A stretch of DNA of 64,000 bases from Pseudomonas sp. MH9.2 (GTDB lineage Bacteria; Pseudomonadota; Gammaproteobacteria; Pseudomonadales; Pseudomonadaceae), in assembly GCF_034353875.1 (NCBI RefSeq), contig NZ_CP133784.1, positions 2,046,001-2,110,000 on the forward strand, given 5' to 3'. Shown in pieces: positions 27,508 through 38,207 of the stretch (the first letter of the stretch is position 1; the number at the start of each line of letters is the position of its first letter). The position numbers were made by a program, and so were the translations under genes. The notes beneath the pieces were generated by a model, which did not search any database, had not been told where the DNA came from, and saw only the letters and a list, made by a program, of their open reading frames with translations.

Positions 27508-29952
27508 ATGAGCACTGATGGTGCTTTAAGCAGAACACGCCTGTTACCGACATTGCTCGGTCTGGTGTTGCTGCTGATGGGCCTGGCCATGTTGGCAGGA
27601 GGCATCAAGCTGACGCTGCTGGGCGGCTCGCTGTACTACCTGCTGGCCGGTATCGGCTTTGCCCTGACTGGCGTGTTGCTCATCGCAGCACGCCGTGCCG
27701 CGCTAGGCCTGTACGCGCTGCTTCTGCTCGCCAGCACGCTCTGGGCGCTGTGGGAAGTGGGCCTGGATTGGTGGCAACTGGTGCCGCGTCTGGCGCTGTG
27801 GTTCGCGTTGGGCATCGTGCTTTTGCTGCCGTGGTTCCGTCGTCCCCTGCTGCGTGGGCAACCCGCCCCCATGGCCACCGGCGCATTAAGCATCGCCGTG
27901 GTGCTGGCCGGCCTTACAGCGTTGGCCAGCCAGTTCACCCACCCTGGTGAGATCAAAGGCCAACTGGACCGCGAAACCGCAGGCACCACCAACACCGCCC
28001 CGGCCATGCCCGACGGTGATTGGCAATCCTATGGGCGCACCGCGTTCGGTGATCGCTATTCGCCGCTGGCGCAGATAACTCCTGAAAACGCGGGTAAGCT
28101 GGTGCCTGCCTGGACCTACCGCACAGGGGATATCCCTGGACCGAACGATCCGGGTGAAACCACAGCCGAAAACACCCCGCTCAAGGTCAACGGGATGCTC
28201 TATGTGTGCACACCGCACAGCCAGGTGATCGCACTGGACCCGGACACAGGCAAGGAAATCTGGCGTTTCGACCCGAAGATCAGCACGCAGAAAGCGGCTA
28301 ACTTCAAGGGTTGGGCGCACATGACCTGCCGCGGCGTGTCGTATCACGATGACGCCGCTTACGCTGCGACTCCCGCTCCCGCTCCCGCGCCGTCGGCAGT
28401 ACCTGCGCGAAGCCCCGTGCCAGCAGCAACATCGGCGACCAGCGCAAACTCGTGCCCACGTCGCCTGTTACTGCCAACCGCGGACACCCGTCTGATCGCG
28501 CTGAACGCCGACACCGGCAAGCCGTGCGAAGACTTCGGTGTTAACGGCTCGATTGATCTGGGCGCCAACATCGGTGCCTTCACGCCAGGTGGCTACTACT
28601 CCACCTCGCCGCCTGCCGTGACCCAAAATCTGGTCGTCATCGGTGGTCATGTCACTGACAACCTCTCCACCGATGAGCCGTCCGGGGTGATTCGCGCGTT
28701 CGACGTGCACACCGGTCGTCTGGTCTGGAACTGGGACAGCGGCAATCCGAACGACACCACGCCGATTGCTGCGGGCAAAACCTACACCCGTAACTCTCCC
28801 AACATGTGGTCGATGTTCAGCGTCGACGAAAAACTCGGCATGCTTTACCTGCCGATGGGTAACCAGATGCCTGACCAGTGGGGCGGCAATCGCACCCCTG
28901 AATCAGAGAAGTACAGCGCCGGCCTCGTTGCGCTGGACATCGCTACCGGCCACGTACGCTGGAACTTCCAGTTCACCCATCACGATTTGTGGGACATGGA
29001 CGTTGGCGGCCAACCGACGCTGATGGACATGAAAACCGCGGATGGCATGAAACAAGCCGTCCTGGCATCGACCAAGCAGGGCAGCATCTACGTGCTGGAC
29101 CGCAGCAACGGTCAACCGATCGTGCCGATCAACGAAATCCCGGTACCACAAGGCGCGGTTGCCGGCGATCACACGTCGCCGACCCAGCCCAAGTCCGACC
29201 TGAACTTCATGCCGCCGCCCCTGAAAGAGCGCGACATGTGGGGCGTGACGCCATTCGATCAAATGCTGTGCCGGATCGACTTCAAATCCCTGCGCTATGA
29301 CGGCCCCTTCACTCCCCCATCGCTGCAAGGTTCGATCGTCTATCCAGGCAATTTCGGCGTGTTCGACTGGGGCGGTATCTCGGTTGATCCGGTGCGTCAG
29401 ATCGCGTTCGTAAACCCAAGCTACATGGCCTTCAAATCCAAACTGGTTCCAGCAGCCGAGGTTGAAGGTGGCCCAGGCCGTAAAAGCGAAACTCAAGGCG
29501 TACAACCCAACAAAGGAGCACCTTATGGTGTGATCCTCGAAGCGATGCTGTCGCCGATGGGCCTGCCTTGCCAAGCGCCAGCCTGGGGTTACGTCGCAGC
29601 CGTGGACCTGACCAATCACACCACGATCTGGAAACACCAGAACGGCACTGTGCGTGACAGTGCGCCAGTACCGATCCCGTTGACCATGGGCGTACCTAGC
29701 CTGGGCGGAACGTTTGTCACCAAGGGTGGCGTGGCGTTCCTGAGCGGCACCCTCGACCAGTACCTGCGCGCCTACGATGTTCGTAACGGCAAGCAACTGT
29801 GGGAAGGTCGCCTGCCAGCAGGCGCCCAGACCACGCCGATGACCTACACCGGCAAGGACGGCAAGCAGTACGTGCTGGTCATGGCGGGCGGTCACGGTTC
29901 ACTGGGCACCAAACAAGGCGATTACATCCTGGCGTTCAAACTGCCGGACTGA
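27508..29952 (+). CDS. gcd: PQQ-dependent membrane glucose dehydrogenase
   Basis: An 814-residue quinoprotein that oxidises glucose to gluconolactone in the periplasm and passes electrons to ubiquinone. Five N-terminal membrane helices (about residues 10-140) are followed by the PQQ beta-propeller (GDWQSYGRTAFGDRYSPL, WAHMTCRGVSYH, HHDLWDMDVGGQPTL, YGVPYG-like APYGVILEAMLSPMGLP, MAGGHGSLGTKQGDY). The ATG at 27508 has CTGGAG upstream. An Ala/Pro-rich insert (ATPAPAPAPSAVPARS and beyond) lies between two propeller strands where E. coli Gcd has a short loop. A strong terminator follows. Confidence 0.96.
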   Translation: MSTDGALSRTRLLPTLLGLVLLLMGLAMLAGGIKLTLLGGSLYYLLAGIGFALTGVLLIAARRAALGLYALLLLASTLWALWEVGLDWWQLVPRLALWFALGIVLLLPWFRRPLLRGQPAPMATGALSIAVVLAGLTALASQFTHPGEIKGQLDRETAGTTNTAPAMPDGDWQSYGRTAFGDRYSPLAQITPENAGKLVPAWTYRTGDIPGPNDPGETTAENTPLKVNGMLYVCTPHSQVIALDPDTGKEIWRFDPKISTQKAANFKGWAHMTCRGVSYHDDAAYAATPAPAPAPSAVPARSPVPAATSATSANSCPRRLLLPTADTRLIALNADTGKPCEDFGVNGSIDLGANIGAFTPGGYYSTSPPAVTQNLVVIGGHVTDNLSTDEPSGVIRAFDVHTGRLVWNWDSGNPNDTTPIAAGKTYTRNSPNMWSMFSVDEKLGMLYLPMGNQMPDQWGGNRTPESEKYSAGLVALDIATGHVRWNFQFTHHDLWDMDVGGQPTLMDMKTADGMKQAVLASTKQGSIYVLDRSNGQPIVPINEIPVPQGAVAGDHTSPTQPKSDLNFMPPPLKERDMWGVTPFDQMLCRIDFKSLRYDGPFTPPSLQGSIVYPGNFGVFDWGGISVDPVRQIAFVNPSYMAFKSKLVPAAEVEGGPGRKSETQGVQPNKGAPYGVILEAMLSPMGLPCQAPAWGYVAAVDLTNHTTIWKHQNGTVRDSAPVPIPLTMGVPSLGGTFVTKGGVAFLSGTLDQYLRAYDVRNGKQLWEGRLPAGAQTTPMTYTGKDGKQYVLVMAGGHGSLGTKQGDYILAFKLPD

Positions 29953-29970
29953 TGATGAAGTGACCCAATG

Positions 29971-30005
29971 AAAAAGGCGGCTACCGAAAAGTAGCCGCCT
30001 TTTTT
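29971..30005 (+). terminator. Intrinsic terminator of gcd
   Basis: GGCGGCTAC (29976-29984) and GTAGCCGCC (29991-29999) form a perfect 9-pair stem with the loop CGAAAA, followed by six T and preceded by five A. It can act in both directions. Confidence 0.92.
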
Positions 30006-30170
30006 GCAGGGCTTGTCCCGTTCGGAGCTTTGTGGACATCTGCCATGGGGTTGCCACAAGCGCCCCTATACTGAGCACGGCCTTTAACTATCATCCTGCC
30101 AGGGCTTACAAAAAATTATCGGCGCATTGAACGAGAACCCAGGCTCGACCGAATCTATTTGTACTCACCA

Positions 30171-30196
30171 TTGAAACCCTTGCTGCTGCGCCCCAT
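30171..30196 (+). promoter_or_regulatory. Sigma-32 (heat-shock) type promoter of asrA
   Basis: TTGAAA (30171) and CCCCAT (30191) are separated by 14 bases, matching the RpoH consensus CTTGAAA-N11-16-CCCCATnT closely. It lies 33 bases before the ATG of the Lon-type protease gene, a typical heat-shock target. Confidence 0.75.
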
Positions 30197-30228
30197 CTAA
30201 ACTCCATGTTCAATTGTGCAGGTGCCCC

Positions 30229-32649
30229 ATGAGCGACCAGCAAACAGACTCACAAAATTTGTCAGATGACGTTAATGCCGAGCACGACATAGACCAGGGT
30301 TCAACCAACACCAGCCTGGCCCTTCCGGGGCAAAACCTCCCGGACAAGGTCTACATCATCCCGATCCACAACCGCCCGTTCTTCCCAGCTCAAGTGCTGC
30401 CGGTGATTGTCAACGAAGAGCCTTGGGCCGAGACCCTCGAGCTGGTCAGCAAGTCGGACCATCATTCACTGGCGCTGTTTTTCATGGACACGCCCCCCGA
30501 CGATCCCCGCCATTTCGACACCAATGCCCTGCCTGAATACGGCACGCTGGTAAAGGTCCACCACGCCAGTCGCGAGAACGGCAAACTGCAATTCGTGGCC
30601 CAGGGTCTAAGTCGGGTACGTATTCGCACCTGGCTCAAGCACCATCGCCCGCCGTATCTGGTGGAAGTCGAGTACCCGCATCAACCCAATGAGACGACTG
30701 ATGAGGTCAAGGCCTATGGCATGGCCCTGATCAATGCGATCAAGGAACTGCTGCCGCTCAACCCGCTGTACAGCGAAGAGCTGAAGAACTATCTGAACCG
30801 CTTCAGCCCAAACGATCCGTCGCCGCTCACCGATTTCGCGGCAGCACTGACCTCGGCCAACGGCGTCGAACTGCAAGAAGTGCTCGATTGCGTACCCATG
30901 CTCAAGCGCATGGGCAAAGTCCTGCCTATGCTGCGCAAGGAAGTCGAAGTCGCGCGCCTGCAGAAAGAAATCTCTGCTGAAGTGAACCGCAAGATCGGTG
31001 AACACCAGCGCGAATTTTTCCTCAAGGAGCAGCTCAAAGTGATCCAGCAAGAGCTGGGCTTGAGCAAAGATGATCGCAGCGCCGACATCGAGCAGTTCGA
31101 GCAGCGCCTGGAGGGCAAAACCCTGCCGCCTCAGGCACGCAAGCGGATCGACGAAGAAATAAACAAACTCTCGATACTGGAAACCGGCTCACCGGAATAC
31201 GCGGTGACGCGCAACTATCTGGATTGGGCCAGTTCGGTGCCGTGGGGCGTTTATGGCAAGGACAAGCTCGATTTGAAGCACGCGCGCAAGGTGCTCGATC
31301 AGCACCATGCGGGCCTGGATGACATCAAGAGCCGAATTCTCGAGTTTCTCGCGGTGGGCGCTTACAAGGGGGAGATCAGCGGCTCCATCGTCTTGCTGGT
31401 CGGCCCGCCGGGCGTGGGCAAAACCAGTGTGGGCCGCTCGATTGCCGAATCATTGGGTCGGCCGTTCTATCGGTTCAGCGTCGGCGGCATGCGCGACGAG
31501 GCAGAGATCAAGGGCCACCGTCGCACGTACATCGGCGCGCAACCGGGCAAACTGGTCCAGGCGCTCAAAGACGTCGAAGTGATGAACCCGGTGATCATGC
31601 TCGACGAGATCGACAAGATGGGCCAGAGCTACCAGGGCGACCCAGCCTCGGCGTTGCTGGAAACCCTCGACCCGGAACAGAACGTGGAATTCCTCGATCA
31701 CTACCTGGACCTGCGTCTGGACTTGTCGAAAGTCCTGTTCATCTGCACCGCCAACACCCTGGATTCAATCCCCGGCCCATTGATCGACCGAATGGAAGTG
31801 ATTCGCCTGTCTGGCTATATCACCGAAGAGAAAGTCGCCATCGCCAAACGCCACCTGTGGCCTAAGCAATTGGAGAAGGCTGGTGTGGCCAAAAGCAGCC
31901 TGTCCATCAGTGACACTGCGTTGCGGGCCGTCATCGATGGATATGCCCGTGAAGCCGGGGTCCGGCAGTTGGAGAAACAACTGGGCAAGCTGGTGCGTAA
32001 ATCCGTGGTCAAGCTGCTGGATGAGCCGAATTCGGTGATCAAGATCGCGCCCAAAGACCTGGAAGCTTCGCTGGGCATGCCAGTATTTCGTAACGAACAA
32101 GTGCTGTCAGGTACCGGCGTCATCACCGGTCTGGCGTGGACCAGCATGGGTGGTGCCACATTGCCGATCGAGGCGACCCGAATCCACACGCTCAACCGCG
32201 GCTTCAAACTCACCGGGCAGCTGGGCGATGTGATGAAAGAGTCGGCGGAAATTGCCTACAGCTACATCAGCGCGAACCTGGCGCAATTCGGTGGTGATCC
32301 GCGTTTCTTTGACGAGGCTTTTGTGCACGTGCACGTGCCCGAAGGCGCGACGCCTAAAGACGGCCCGAGTGCAGGGGTGACGATGGCCAGCGCGTTGCTG
32401 TCCCTGGCCCGCAATCAAGCGCCAAAAAAAGGCGTGGCCATGACCGGCGAACTGACACTGACCGGGCATGTATTGCCGATTGGCGGTGTGCGCGAAAAGG
32501 TTATCGCGGCGCGTCGGCAGAAGATCCACGAGTTGATCTTGCCTGAGCCAAACCGTGGCAACTTCGAAGAACTGCCCGACTACCTCAAGGAAGGCATCAC
32601 CGTGCACTTCGCTAAACGCTTTGCTGACGTCGCGAAGATTTTGTTCTAA
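30229..32649 (+). CDS. asrA: Lon-type ATP-dependent protease AsrA
   Basis: An 806-residue Lon family protease: N-terminal substrate-binding domain (PIHNRPFFPAQVLPV), coiled-coil region, AAA+ domain with Walker A GPPGVGKT (392-399), and a C-terminal protease domain with Ser714 (KDGPSAGV) and Lys757, the 43-residue spacing seen in Lon. It is distinct from the housekeeping Lon by its Asp/Asn-rich start, and the neighbouring icp matches P. aeruginosa PA0778-PA0779, where PA0779 is AsrA, a protease implicated in aminoglycoside and heat stress responses. A GTG at 30214 is a less likely start. It has a sigma-32-like promoter. Confidence 0.9.
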   Translation: MSDQQTDSQNLSDDVNAEHDIDQGSTNTSLALPGQNLPDKVYIIPIHNRPFFPAQVLPVIVNEEPWAETLELVSKSDHHSLALFFMDTPPDDPRHFDTNALPEYGTLVKVHHASRENGKLQFVAQGLSRVRIRTWLKHHRPPYLVEVEYPHQPNETTDEVKAYGMALINAIKELLPLNPLYSEELKNYLNRFSPNDPSPLTDFAAALTSANGVELQEVLDCVPMLKRMGKVLPMLRKEVEVARLQKEISAEVNRKIGEHQREFFLKEQLKVIQQELGLSKDDRSADIEQFEQRLEGKTLPPQARKRIDEEINKLSILETGSPEYAVTRNYLDWASSVPWGVYGKDKLDLKHARKVLDQHHAGLDDIKSRILEFLAVGAYKGEISGSIVLLVGPPGVGKTSVGRSIAESLGRPFYRFSVGGMRDEAEIKGHRRTYIGAQPGKLVQALKDVEVMNPVIMLDEIDKMGQSYQGDPASALLETLDPEQNVEFLDHYLDLRLDLSKVLFICTANTLDSIPGPLIDRMEVIRLSGYITEEKVAIAKRHLWPKQLEKAGVAKSSLSISDTALRAVIDGYAREAGVRQLEKQLGKLVRKSVVKLLDEPNSVIKIAPKDLEASLGMPVFRNEQVLSGTGVITGLAWTSMGGATLPIEATRIHTLNRGFKLTGQLGDVMKESAEIAYSYISANLAQFGGDPRFFDEAFVHVHVPEGATPKDGPSAGVTMASALLSLARNQAPKKGVAMTGELTLTGHVLPIGGVREKVIAARRQKIHELILPEPNRGNFEELPDYLKEGITVHFAKRFADVAKILF

Positions 32650-32766
32650 GCGCCAATGGTCTCGCCAGCACGTTGACCCCTACAGAAGACCTCGCTTATC
32701 TGTAGGCGCCAACTTGATGGTGAGAAAGGTTATGCTCCCTGTTCGTTGAAAACGACTGGAGCTTCC

Positions 32767-33159
32767 ATGACTGCTGTCCGCCTGCTCGTCCCTCTGAGCC
32801 TTGTCCTGCTTGCTGCGTGTGCGCAACAACCAAGGCAAATCGTCTCCGTTGAAAAGCAAAGCCAGTGCCCGTTGAAGCTGAAAACCGGGCAAACCTTGAT
32901 CCTGACGCTGCCCAGTACACCCACTACCGGTTATCGATGGAAGGTGCAGACGCCTGCGTCGGGCGTGCTGCGCAGTTTAGGGCCGGAGGTCTATAGCAAC
33001 CCGGAAGAGGCAGGGCTTGTGGGGAGCTCCGGGCAATCGGTATGGCGCTACCAGGCTGCCAGCGCGGGAGATGGGCAGCTGTTGATGATGTATCAACAGC
33101 CGTGGGCGCCTGAAGTGGCACCTGTTCAGACCTTCGATTGTGCGATCACGGTTAACTGA
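32767..33159 (+). CDS. icp: Chagasin-type cysteine protease inhibitor lipoprotein
   Basis: A 130-residue lipoprotein with signal sequence and lipobox LAAC (Cys18). The mature domain is of the I42 chagasin family: PSTPTTGYRWKV is the first inhibitory loop (N-P-T-T-G-Y type), followed by GSSGQSVWRYQA and the third-loop region YQQPWAPE. Family members block papain-like cysteine proteases. The ATG has GGAG six bases upstream. It lies directly after asrA, as in P. aeruginosa. Confidence 0.88.
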   Translation: MTAVRLLVPLSLVLLAACAQQPRQIVSVEKQSQCPLKLKTGQTLILTLPSTPTTGYRWKVQTPASGVLRSLGPEVYSNPEEAGLVGSSGQSVWRYQAASAGDGQLLMMYQQPWAPEVAPVQTFDCAITVN

Positions 33160-33275
33160 GGCTCAGCGCCCACATTCGCGAAAGCCCTGATGCGACCCGT
33201 CTGACAGGACACGTCGCATCCTGAGCGCAAACTGGCTAAAATGCCGGCCTTTTCGCCCTCTCCGCTGGAACCGCC

Positions 33276-34019
33276 GTGAGCAAAGAACCCGACCGCATTT
33301 TCGCCCAGCCCCTGGCCCAGGTGCCGGACTTCGCCTTTAACGAGGACGTGGTGCGGGTGTTTCCGGACATGATCAAACGTTCGGTACCGGGCTACCCGAC
33401 TATTGTCGAAAACCTGGGTGTGCTTGCGGCGCAATTCGCTCAACCTAATAGCATTCTTTATGACCTGGGCAGCTCCCTCGGTGCCGTCACCCAATCGTTG
33501 CGCCGTCACGTGCGCAGTGAAGGCTGTCGCGTGATCGCTGTGGATAACTCGAGCGCGATGGTTGAGCGCTGCCGTGAATACCTGAAAGCTCAAGACTCGA
33601 TGTTCCAGGAGTTGTTGCCGGTTGAAGTGATTGAGGGCGATATTCTTGCGCTGCAATTCCAGCCCGCTTCGGTGGTGGCGCTGAACTTCACCTTGCAGTT
33701 CATTGCCCCGGAACAACGGTTGGCTTTACTCGGTCGCATCCGCCAGGCACTGGTGCCCGGTGGCGCGCTGATTCTTTCGGAAAAACTGCGTTTTAACGAT
33801 GATCAGGAACATGCCCTGCTCACTGATTTACACATCGCGTTCAAACGCGCCAACGGCTACAGCGACCTGGAGATTTCCCAGAAGCGCAGCGCCATTGAAA
33901 ACGTCATGAAACCAGACAGCCTCGAAGAACACCGTGATCGCCTATTGGCGGCCGGATTTTCCAAGGTGGTCCCATGGTTTCAATGCCTTAACTTTGCCTC
34001 GTTGATTGCCCTGCCATGA
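33276..34019 (+). CDS. cmoA: Carboxy-S-adenosylmethionine synthase
   Basis: A 247-residue Rossmann-fold enzyme that converts S-adenosylmethionine and prephenate to carboxy-SAM, the donor for 5-oxyacetyl-uridine in tRNA wobble position 34. Seen are [20 protein letters not shown] and [12 protein letters not shown] (CmoA-specific), the SAM-site [11 protein letters not shown], and [10 protein letters not shown]. The start is GTG. It overlaps cmoB by four bases, so the two tRNA-modifying enzymes are made together. Confidence 0.96.
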   Translation: MSKEPDRIFAQPLAQVPDFAFNEDVVRVFPDMIKRSVPGYPTIVENLGVLAAQFAQPNSILYDLGSSLGAVTQSLRRHVRSEGCRVIAVDNSSAMVERCREYLKAQDSMFQELLPVEVIEGDILALQFQPASVVALNFTLQFIAPEQRLALLGRIRQALVPGGALILSEKLRFNDDQEHALLTDLHIAFKRANGYSDLEISQKRSAIENVMKPDSLEEHRDRLLAAGFSKVVPWFQCLNFASLIALP

Positions 34020-34975
34020 TTGATCTCGCTCCACTGGTCCGCCGTTTGGCGGACACTCCCCTGGCTGAATGGGCCAACGGCCTGCAAGCACAACTTGATG
34101 CCAAAATGAGCAAAAGCCACGGCGACCTGCAGCGCTGGCAAAGCGCGCTGGACGCCCTGCCTGAATTAGTGCCGACACGCATTGATCTGGTTGAAAGCTT
34201 CACCCTTGATAACGACTGCGATGCCGATACGCGGGCGCAGTTGCACAACGCGCTGATGGGCCTGTCACCGTGGCGCAAAGGACCGTTCGATGTGTTTGGT
34301 GTGCATATCGACACCGAATGGCGCTCGGACTGGAAATGGTCGCGGGTGTCACCGCACCTCGATTTAAAGGGCAAGCGCGTACTGGATGTGGGTTGCGGCA
34401 ACGGCTATTACCAATGGCGCATGCTCGGTGCCGGGGCCGACAGCGTGATCGGCGTCGATCCAAACTGGCTGTTCTTTTGCCAGTTCCAGGCGATGCAGCG
34501 CTATTTGCCCGACCTGCCTGCCTGGCACCTGCCGTTCGCCCTGGAAGACCTGCCAGCCAATCTCGAAGGCTTCGACACAGTATTTTCCATGGGCGTGCTT
34601 TATCACCGGCGCTCTCCCATTGACCATTTACTGGCGTTGAAAGACTGCCTGGTCAAAGGTGGCGAACTGGTGCTGGAGACGTTAGTGGTGAAAGGTGATG
34701 TGCAGCAAGTGCTGGTGCCGGAAGATCGCTACGCGCAGATGCGCAACGTCTGGTTCCTGCCGTCGGTACCGGCCCTTGAACTATGGTTGCGCCGTGCCGG
34801 ATTTGTCGATGTGCGCTGCGTGGATGTCAGCATTACCACCGTCGAGGAACAGCGTGGCACCGACTGGATGCGCTTTCAGTCATTGAGCGACTACCTCGAC
34901 CCGGCCGACCACAGTCGCACGGTGGAAGGCCTGCCCGCACCGATGCGCGCGGTGATCGTGGCGCGCAAGCCTTAG
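34016..34975 (+). CDS. cmoB: tRNA U34 carboxymethyltransferase
   Basis: A 319-residue enzyme that uses carboxy-SAM to turn 5-hydroxyuridine at tRNA position 34 into 5-oxyacetyl-uridine. Motifs are [23 protein letters not shown] (CmoB signature), [19 protein letters not shown] (cofactor site) and [16 protein letters not shown]. The start ATG overlaps the cmoA stop as ATGA. The length is as expected for the family. Confidence 0.96.
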   Translation: MIDLAPLVRRLADTPLAEWANGLQAQLDAKMSKSHGDLQRWQSALDALPELVPTRIDLVESFTLDNDCDADTRAQLHNALMGLSPWRKGPFDVFGVHIDTEWRSDWKWSRVSPHLDLKGKRVLDVGCGNGYYQWRMLGAGADSVIGVDPNWLFFCQFQAMQRYLPDLPAWHLPFALEDLPANLEGFDTVFSMGVLYHRRSPIDHLLALKDCLVKGGELVLETLVVKGDVQQVLVPEDRYAQMRNVWFLPSVPALELWLRRAGFVDVRCVDVSITTVEEQRGTDWMRFQSLSDYLDPADHSRTVEGLPAPMRAVIVARKP

Positions 34976-35031
34976 ACCTCATCGTCTGAAAATCGGTCTT
35001 CGCGAATGGGTTGAATGGAGGTCTATCTAAT

Positions 35032-35778
35032 TCAGCCCTTGGCAGCCGCTGCCAGTATCAATGCCTTCATTTCAGCCACGGCGGACTTGAAGCCGACGAA
35101 AAGCGCATGAGCCACCAGCGCGTGGCCAATGTTCAACTCGTTGATGCCCTTAATCGCCGCCACCGCTTCGACGTTGTGGTAGTGCAAACCGTGACCCGCG
35201 TTGACGATCAGGCCCTGGGCCAGGCCAAACGCCACCCCGTCAGCGATGCGTTTCAATTCTTCCGCGACTTCGCTCGGTGTTTGCGCGTCGGCATAACGGC
35301 CGGTGTGCAACTCGATGGCGGGCGCACCTATGCGTTTCGACGCGGCTATCTGCCGCTCATCAGGGTCGATGAACAACGATACTTCACAGCCGACTTTCGC
35401 CAGACGGTCCACTGCAGCCTTGATCCGCGCCTCTTGACCGGCAACGTCCAGACCGCCTTCGGTGGTCAGTTCCTGACGGGTTTCCGGGACCAGGCAAATG
35501 TGTGCCGGACGCAGACGCTCGGCGAACGCGAGCATTTCTTCGGTGACGCCCATTTCGAAGTTCATGCGTGTTTGCAGTACATCCTTGAGCAACAGTACGT
35601 CGCGCTCCTGAATATGCCGACGGTCTTCACGCAAATGCACGGTGATGCCATCGGCACCCGCCTCTTCAGCATCCAGCGCTGCTTTCACCGGGTCCGGATA
35701 GCGGGTACCACGGGCCTGACGCAGGGTGGCGACATGGTCGATGTTCACGCCAAGAAGAATGCGAGTGTTATGGGTCAC
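35032..35778 (-). CDS. pdxJ: Pyridoxine 5'-phosphate synthase
   Basis: A 248-residue TIM-barrel enzyme that condenses 1-deoxyxylulose-5-phosphate and aminoacetone-3-phosphate to pyridoxine phosphate in vitamin B6 synthesis. Characteristic are [18 protein letters not shown] at the N-terminus, [24 protein letters not shown], and [12 protein letters not shown]. It is the last gene of the leftward lepA-lepB-DUF4845-rnc-era-recO-pdxJ run, as in P. aeruginosa. Confidence 0.97.
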   Translation of the reverse strand: MTHNTRILLGVNIDHVATLRQARGTRYPDPVKAALDAEEAGADGITVHLREDRRHIQERDVLLLKDVLQTRMNFEMGVTEEMLAFAERLRPAHICLVPETRQELTTEGGLDVAGQEARIKAAVDRLAKVGCEVSLFIDPDERQIAASKRIGAPAIELHTGRYADAQTPSEVAEELKRIADGVAFGLAQGLIVNAGHGLHYHNVEAVAAIKGINELNIGHALVAHALFVGFKSAVAEMKALILAAAAKG

Positions 35779-35830
35779 GGATCGCTCCTAGAAATTTGAT
35801 CAAAACAGACCGCGCAAGCATAAAGCTTGC

Positions 35831-36514
35831 TCACGGCTTGCGAAACAGTTCACGGCTGACTAACGGGCGACCGCCAAGGTGCACGGCCAACGCTTGACGC
35901 ATCAATCGCTTGGCTGCTGCCAGAGCACCCGTGGCGCTCCAATCGGCTTCAGCCATGGCCAACAACTCAGCCCCCTGAAACAGCCCCGGCTGCAACAACC
36001 ATACTCGCTCCAGCCCGGCATCCACTTGCAAGCGATACAAGCCGTCGGCTTCCACCGGATCACCGTTGATGTCAGCGTCCAGATCGAAGCCGTAGCCCAG
36101 ATCATCGAGCAGTCGCCATTCAAAGGAGCGCAACAAGGGTTCGAGCGGCCGACCTTCAGCCAGTGCCAGCAAGGTGGCGGCGTAATGATCGAAAACAGCG
36201 GGGTGAGGATCTTCGGCGGGCAGCAGACGGATCAGCAGTTCATTCAAGTAAAGACCGCTGAACAAGGCTTCGCCAACCAGCCAGGTGGAAAGGCCTGCGC
36301 TTTCCATGCGCCCGACATTTTTCAGTTCGCCCCGCCCGCGAAACTCGATTTCAAGCGGGACAAAGGGACGTGCCAGGGTGCCGGCCTTGCCGCGAGCGCT
36401 GCGCAGCACAGCTCGCAATCGGCCTTGCGGGGTAAGGAAATCGACCAATGCGCTGCTTTCGCGGTACGCCCGGCTGTGCAGCACATAAGCAAGTTGGCCG
36501 GTGGGCGTGCTCAT
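35831..36514 (-). CDS. recO: DNA repair protein RecO
   Basis: A 227-residue recombination mediator that loads RecA with RecR on SSB-coated DNA. The N-terminal OB fold is shown by [27 protein letters not shown], and the following helical domain by [25 protein letters not shown]. The zinc-finger cysteines present in some RecO proteins are absent, as is common in Pseudomonas. It lies between era and pdxJ in the operon, 108 bases after era. Confidence 0.95.
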   Translation of the reverse strand: MSTPTGQLAYVLHSRAYRESSALVDFLTPQGRLRAVLRSARGKAGTLARPFVPLEIEFRGRGELKNVGRMESAGLSTWLVGEALFSGLYLNELLIRLLPAEDPHPAVFDHYAATLLALAEGRPLEPLLRSFEWRLLDDLGYGFDLDADINGDPVEADGLYRLQVDAGLERVWLLQPGLFQGAELLAMAEADWSATGALAAAKRLMRQALAVHLGGRPLVSRELFRKP

Positions 36515-36622
36515 CGTTCAGGCAGGCTCGCAGATCGCAGCAGTAGGAAGGGCATAGCCAGGAAAAGATGCGGCGTTGCCCGGTGATCGACGGCTAAGCG
36601 ACCAATCACCAGGCCATGAGAC

Positions 36623-37525
36623 TTACAGGTCGCCGTAGCCCAACGAACGCAGGGCGCGCTCGTCATCGGACCAGCCACCTTTGACCTTGACCCACAGGTT
36701 GAGCATGACCTTGGAGTCAAACAACAACTCCATGTCCCGGCGTGCATCTGTGCCGATACGTTTGATCCGCTCACCTTTGTCGCCAATGATGATTTTTTTC
36801 TGACCATCACGCTCGACCAGAATCAGCGCGTGGATGTGCAGGGTCTTGCCCTGCTGCTTGAATTCTTCGATTTCCACGGTGATCTGGTATGGCAACTCGG
36901 CACCGAGCTGACGCATGATCTTCTCGCGGACCAACTCGGCGGCCAGGAAACGGCTGCTGCGGTCGGTGATTTGATCTTCCGGGAAAAAGTGATCGTTTTC
37001 CGGCAAATGGGCGGCGATCAGGCCTTCAAGTGCTTCGAGGTTATGACCCTGTTGAGCAGAAATCGGCACGATCTGCGCATTCGGCAGTTGGCCTTGCAGC
37101 CACTCCAGGTGCGGCATCAGCGCGGCTTTGTCTTCAAGGCGGTCAGTCTTGTTGATCGCGAGAATCACCGGGCCTTGCACGTATTGCACACGCTCGAGCA
37201 CCATCTGGTCTTCATCGGTCCAACGGGTACGGTCAACCACGAAAATCACCACGTCGACGTCTTTCAACGCGGCCGAGGCAGTCTTGTTCATGTAACGGTT
37301 GAGCGCTTTCTCGCCGTTCTTGTGCATGCCCGGGGTATCGACGTAGACCGCCTGTACCAAGCCTTCGGTCTTGATACCGAGCATGTTGTGGCGAGTGGTC
37401 TGCGGCTTGCGCGACGTGATCGCCAGTTTTTGCCCAAGGATGTGGTTCAGCAGCGTGGACTTGCCCACGTTGGGCCGGCCAACAATGGCAACATAGCCAC
37501 AGCGTGTTGCAGTTGAATCAGTCAT
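36623..37525 (-). CDS. era: GTPase Era
   Basis: A 300-residue GTPase for 16S rRNA and 30S subunit maturation. The GTPase domain has GRPNVGKST (G1), DTPGMH (G3) and NKTD (G4); the C-terminal KH RNA-binding domain carries [18 protein letters not shown]. The ATG at 37525 overlaps the rnc stop by eight bases; the longer frame to 37549 would start inside rnc without a ribosome site. Coupling with RNase III is conserved in proteobacteria. Confidence 0.97.
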   Translation of the reverse strand: MTDSTATRCGYVAIVGRPNVGKSTLLNHILGQKLAITSRKPQTTRHNMLGIKTEGLVQAVYVDTPGMHKNGEKALNRYMNKTASAALKDVDVVIFVVDRTRWTDEDQMVLERVQYVQGPVILAINKTDRLEDKAALMPHLEWLQGQLPNAQIVPISAQQGHNLEALEGLIAAHLPENDHFFPEDQITDRSSRFLAAELVREKIMRQLGAELPYQITVEIEEFKQQGKTLHIHALILVERDGQKKIIIGDKGERIKRIGTDARRDMELLFDSKVMLNLWVKVKGGWSDDERALRSLGYGDL

Positions 37526-38207
37526 GGCCGTTCTCCACGCCAAGGGCAATGAGTGCTGCGGCCGCTGCTACCTGTTCGGCAATACGACGGCTAACACCCT
37601 GACCCCGGCTTTTTTCATTCAATAAGTTAATCTCGCACTCGACGAAAAACATTCGGCAGTGCGGCTCGCCCTGGATATCCACCACTTCGTAACGCGGCAG
37701 GTCACAGGCACGCGACTGGAGAAACTCCTGCAGCCGGGTTTTAGGATCTTTGTTGGTATCGACCAGGGTCAGGCTGTCGAACTCGGTGGTCAGCCAGGCC
37801 AACACGCGCTCACGCGCCATGTCCATGCCAGCATCCAGGTAGATAGCACCGATCAGCGCTTCCAGGGCGTCGGCCAGAATCGATTCGCGGCGAAAACCAC
37901 CGCTTTTCAATTCGCCGGAGCCCAGGCGCAAGTACTCGCCCAAGTCGAAACCACGGGCCAGCAGGGCCAGTGTCTCGCCCTTCACCAGCCGCGCCCGCAA
38001 GCGCGACAACTGGCCTTCGCGCGCCAGAGGGAAGCGGTCGAACAAGGCTTCACCGGCGACGAAATTGAGAATGGCATCGCCGAGGAATTCCAGGCGCTCG
38101 TTATTACGCCCGGCAAAACTGCGGTGAGTCAGGGCCAGGATCATCAGTTCCTGGTCTTTAAAGGTGTAGCCGAGCTGACGCTCCAGGCGACTCAAGGAAA
38201 CGCTCAC
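37518..38207 (-). CDS. rnc: Ribonuclease III
   Basis: A 229-residue dsRNA endonuclease that processes rRNA precursors and regulates mRNAs. The catalytic signature is [13 protein letters not shown] with further acidic residues in [15 protein letters not shown]; the C-terminal dsRNA-binding domain begins at [11 protein letters not shown]. The start is GTG, overlapping the DUF4845 stop by four bases (GTGA). Confidence 0.97.
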   Translation of the reverse strand: MSVSLSRLERQLGYTFKDQELMILALTHRSFAGRNNERLEFLGDAILNFVAGEALFDRFPLAREGQLSRLRARLVKGETLALLARGFDLGEYLRLGSGELKSGGFRRESILADALEALIGAIYLDAGMDMARERVLAWLTTEFDSLTLVDTNKDPKTRLQEFLQSRACDLPRYEVVDIQGEPHCRMFFVECEINLLNEKSRGQGVSRRIAEQVAAAAALIALGVENGHD

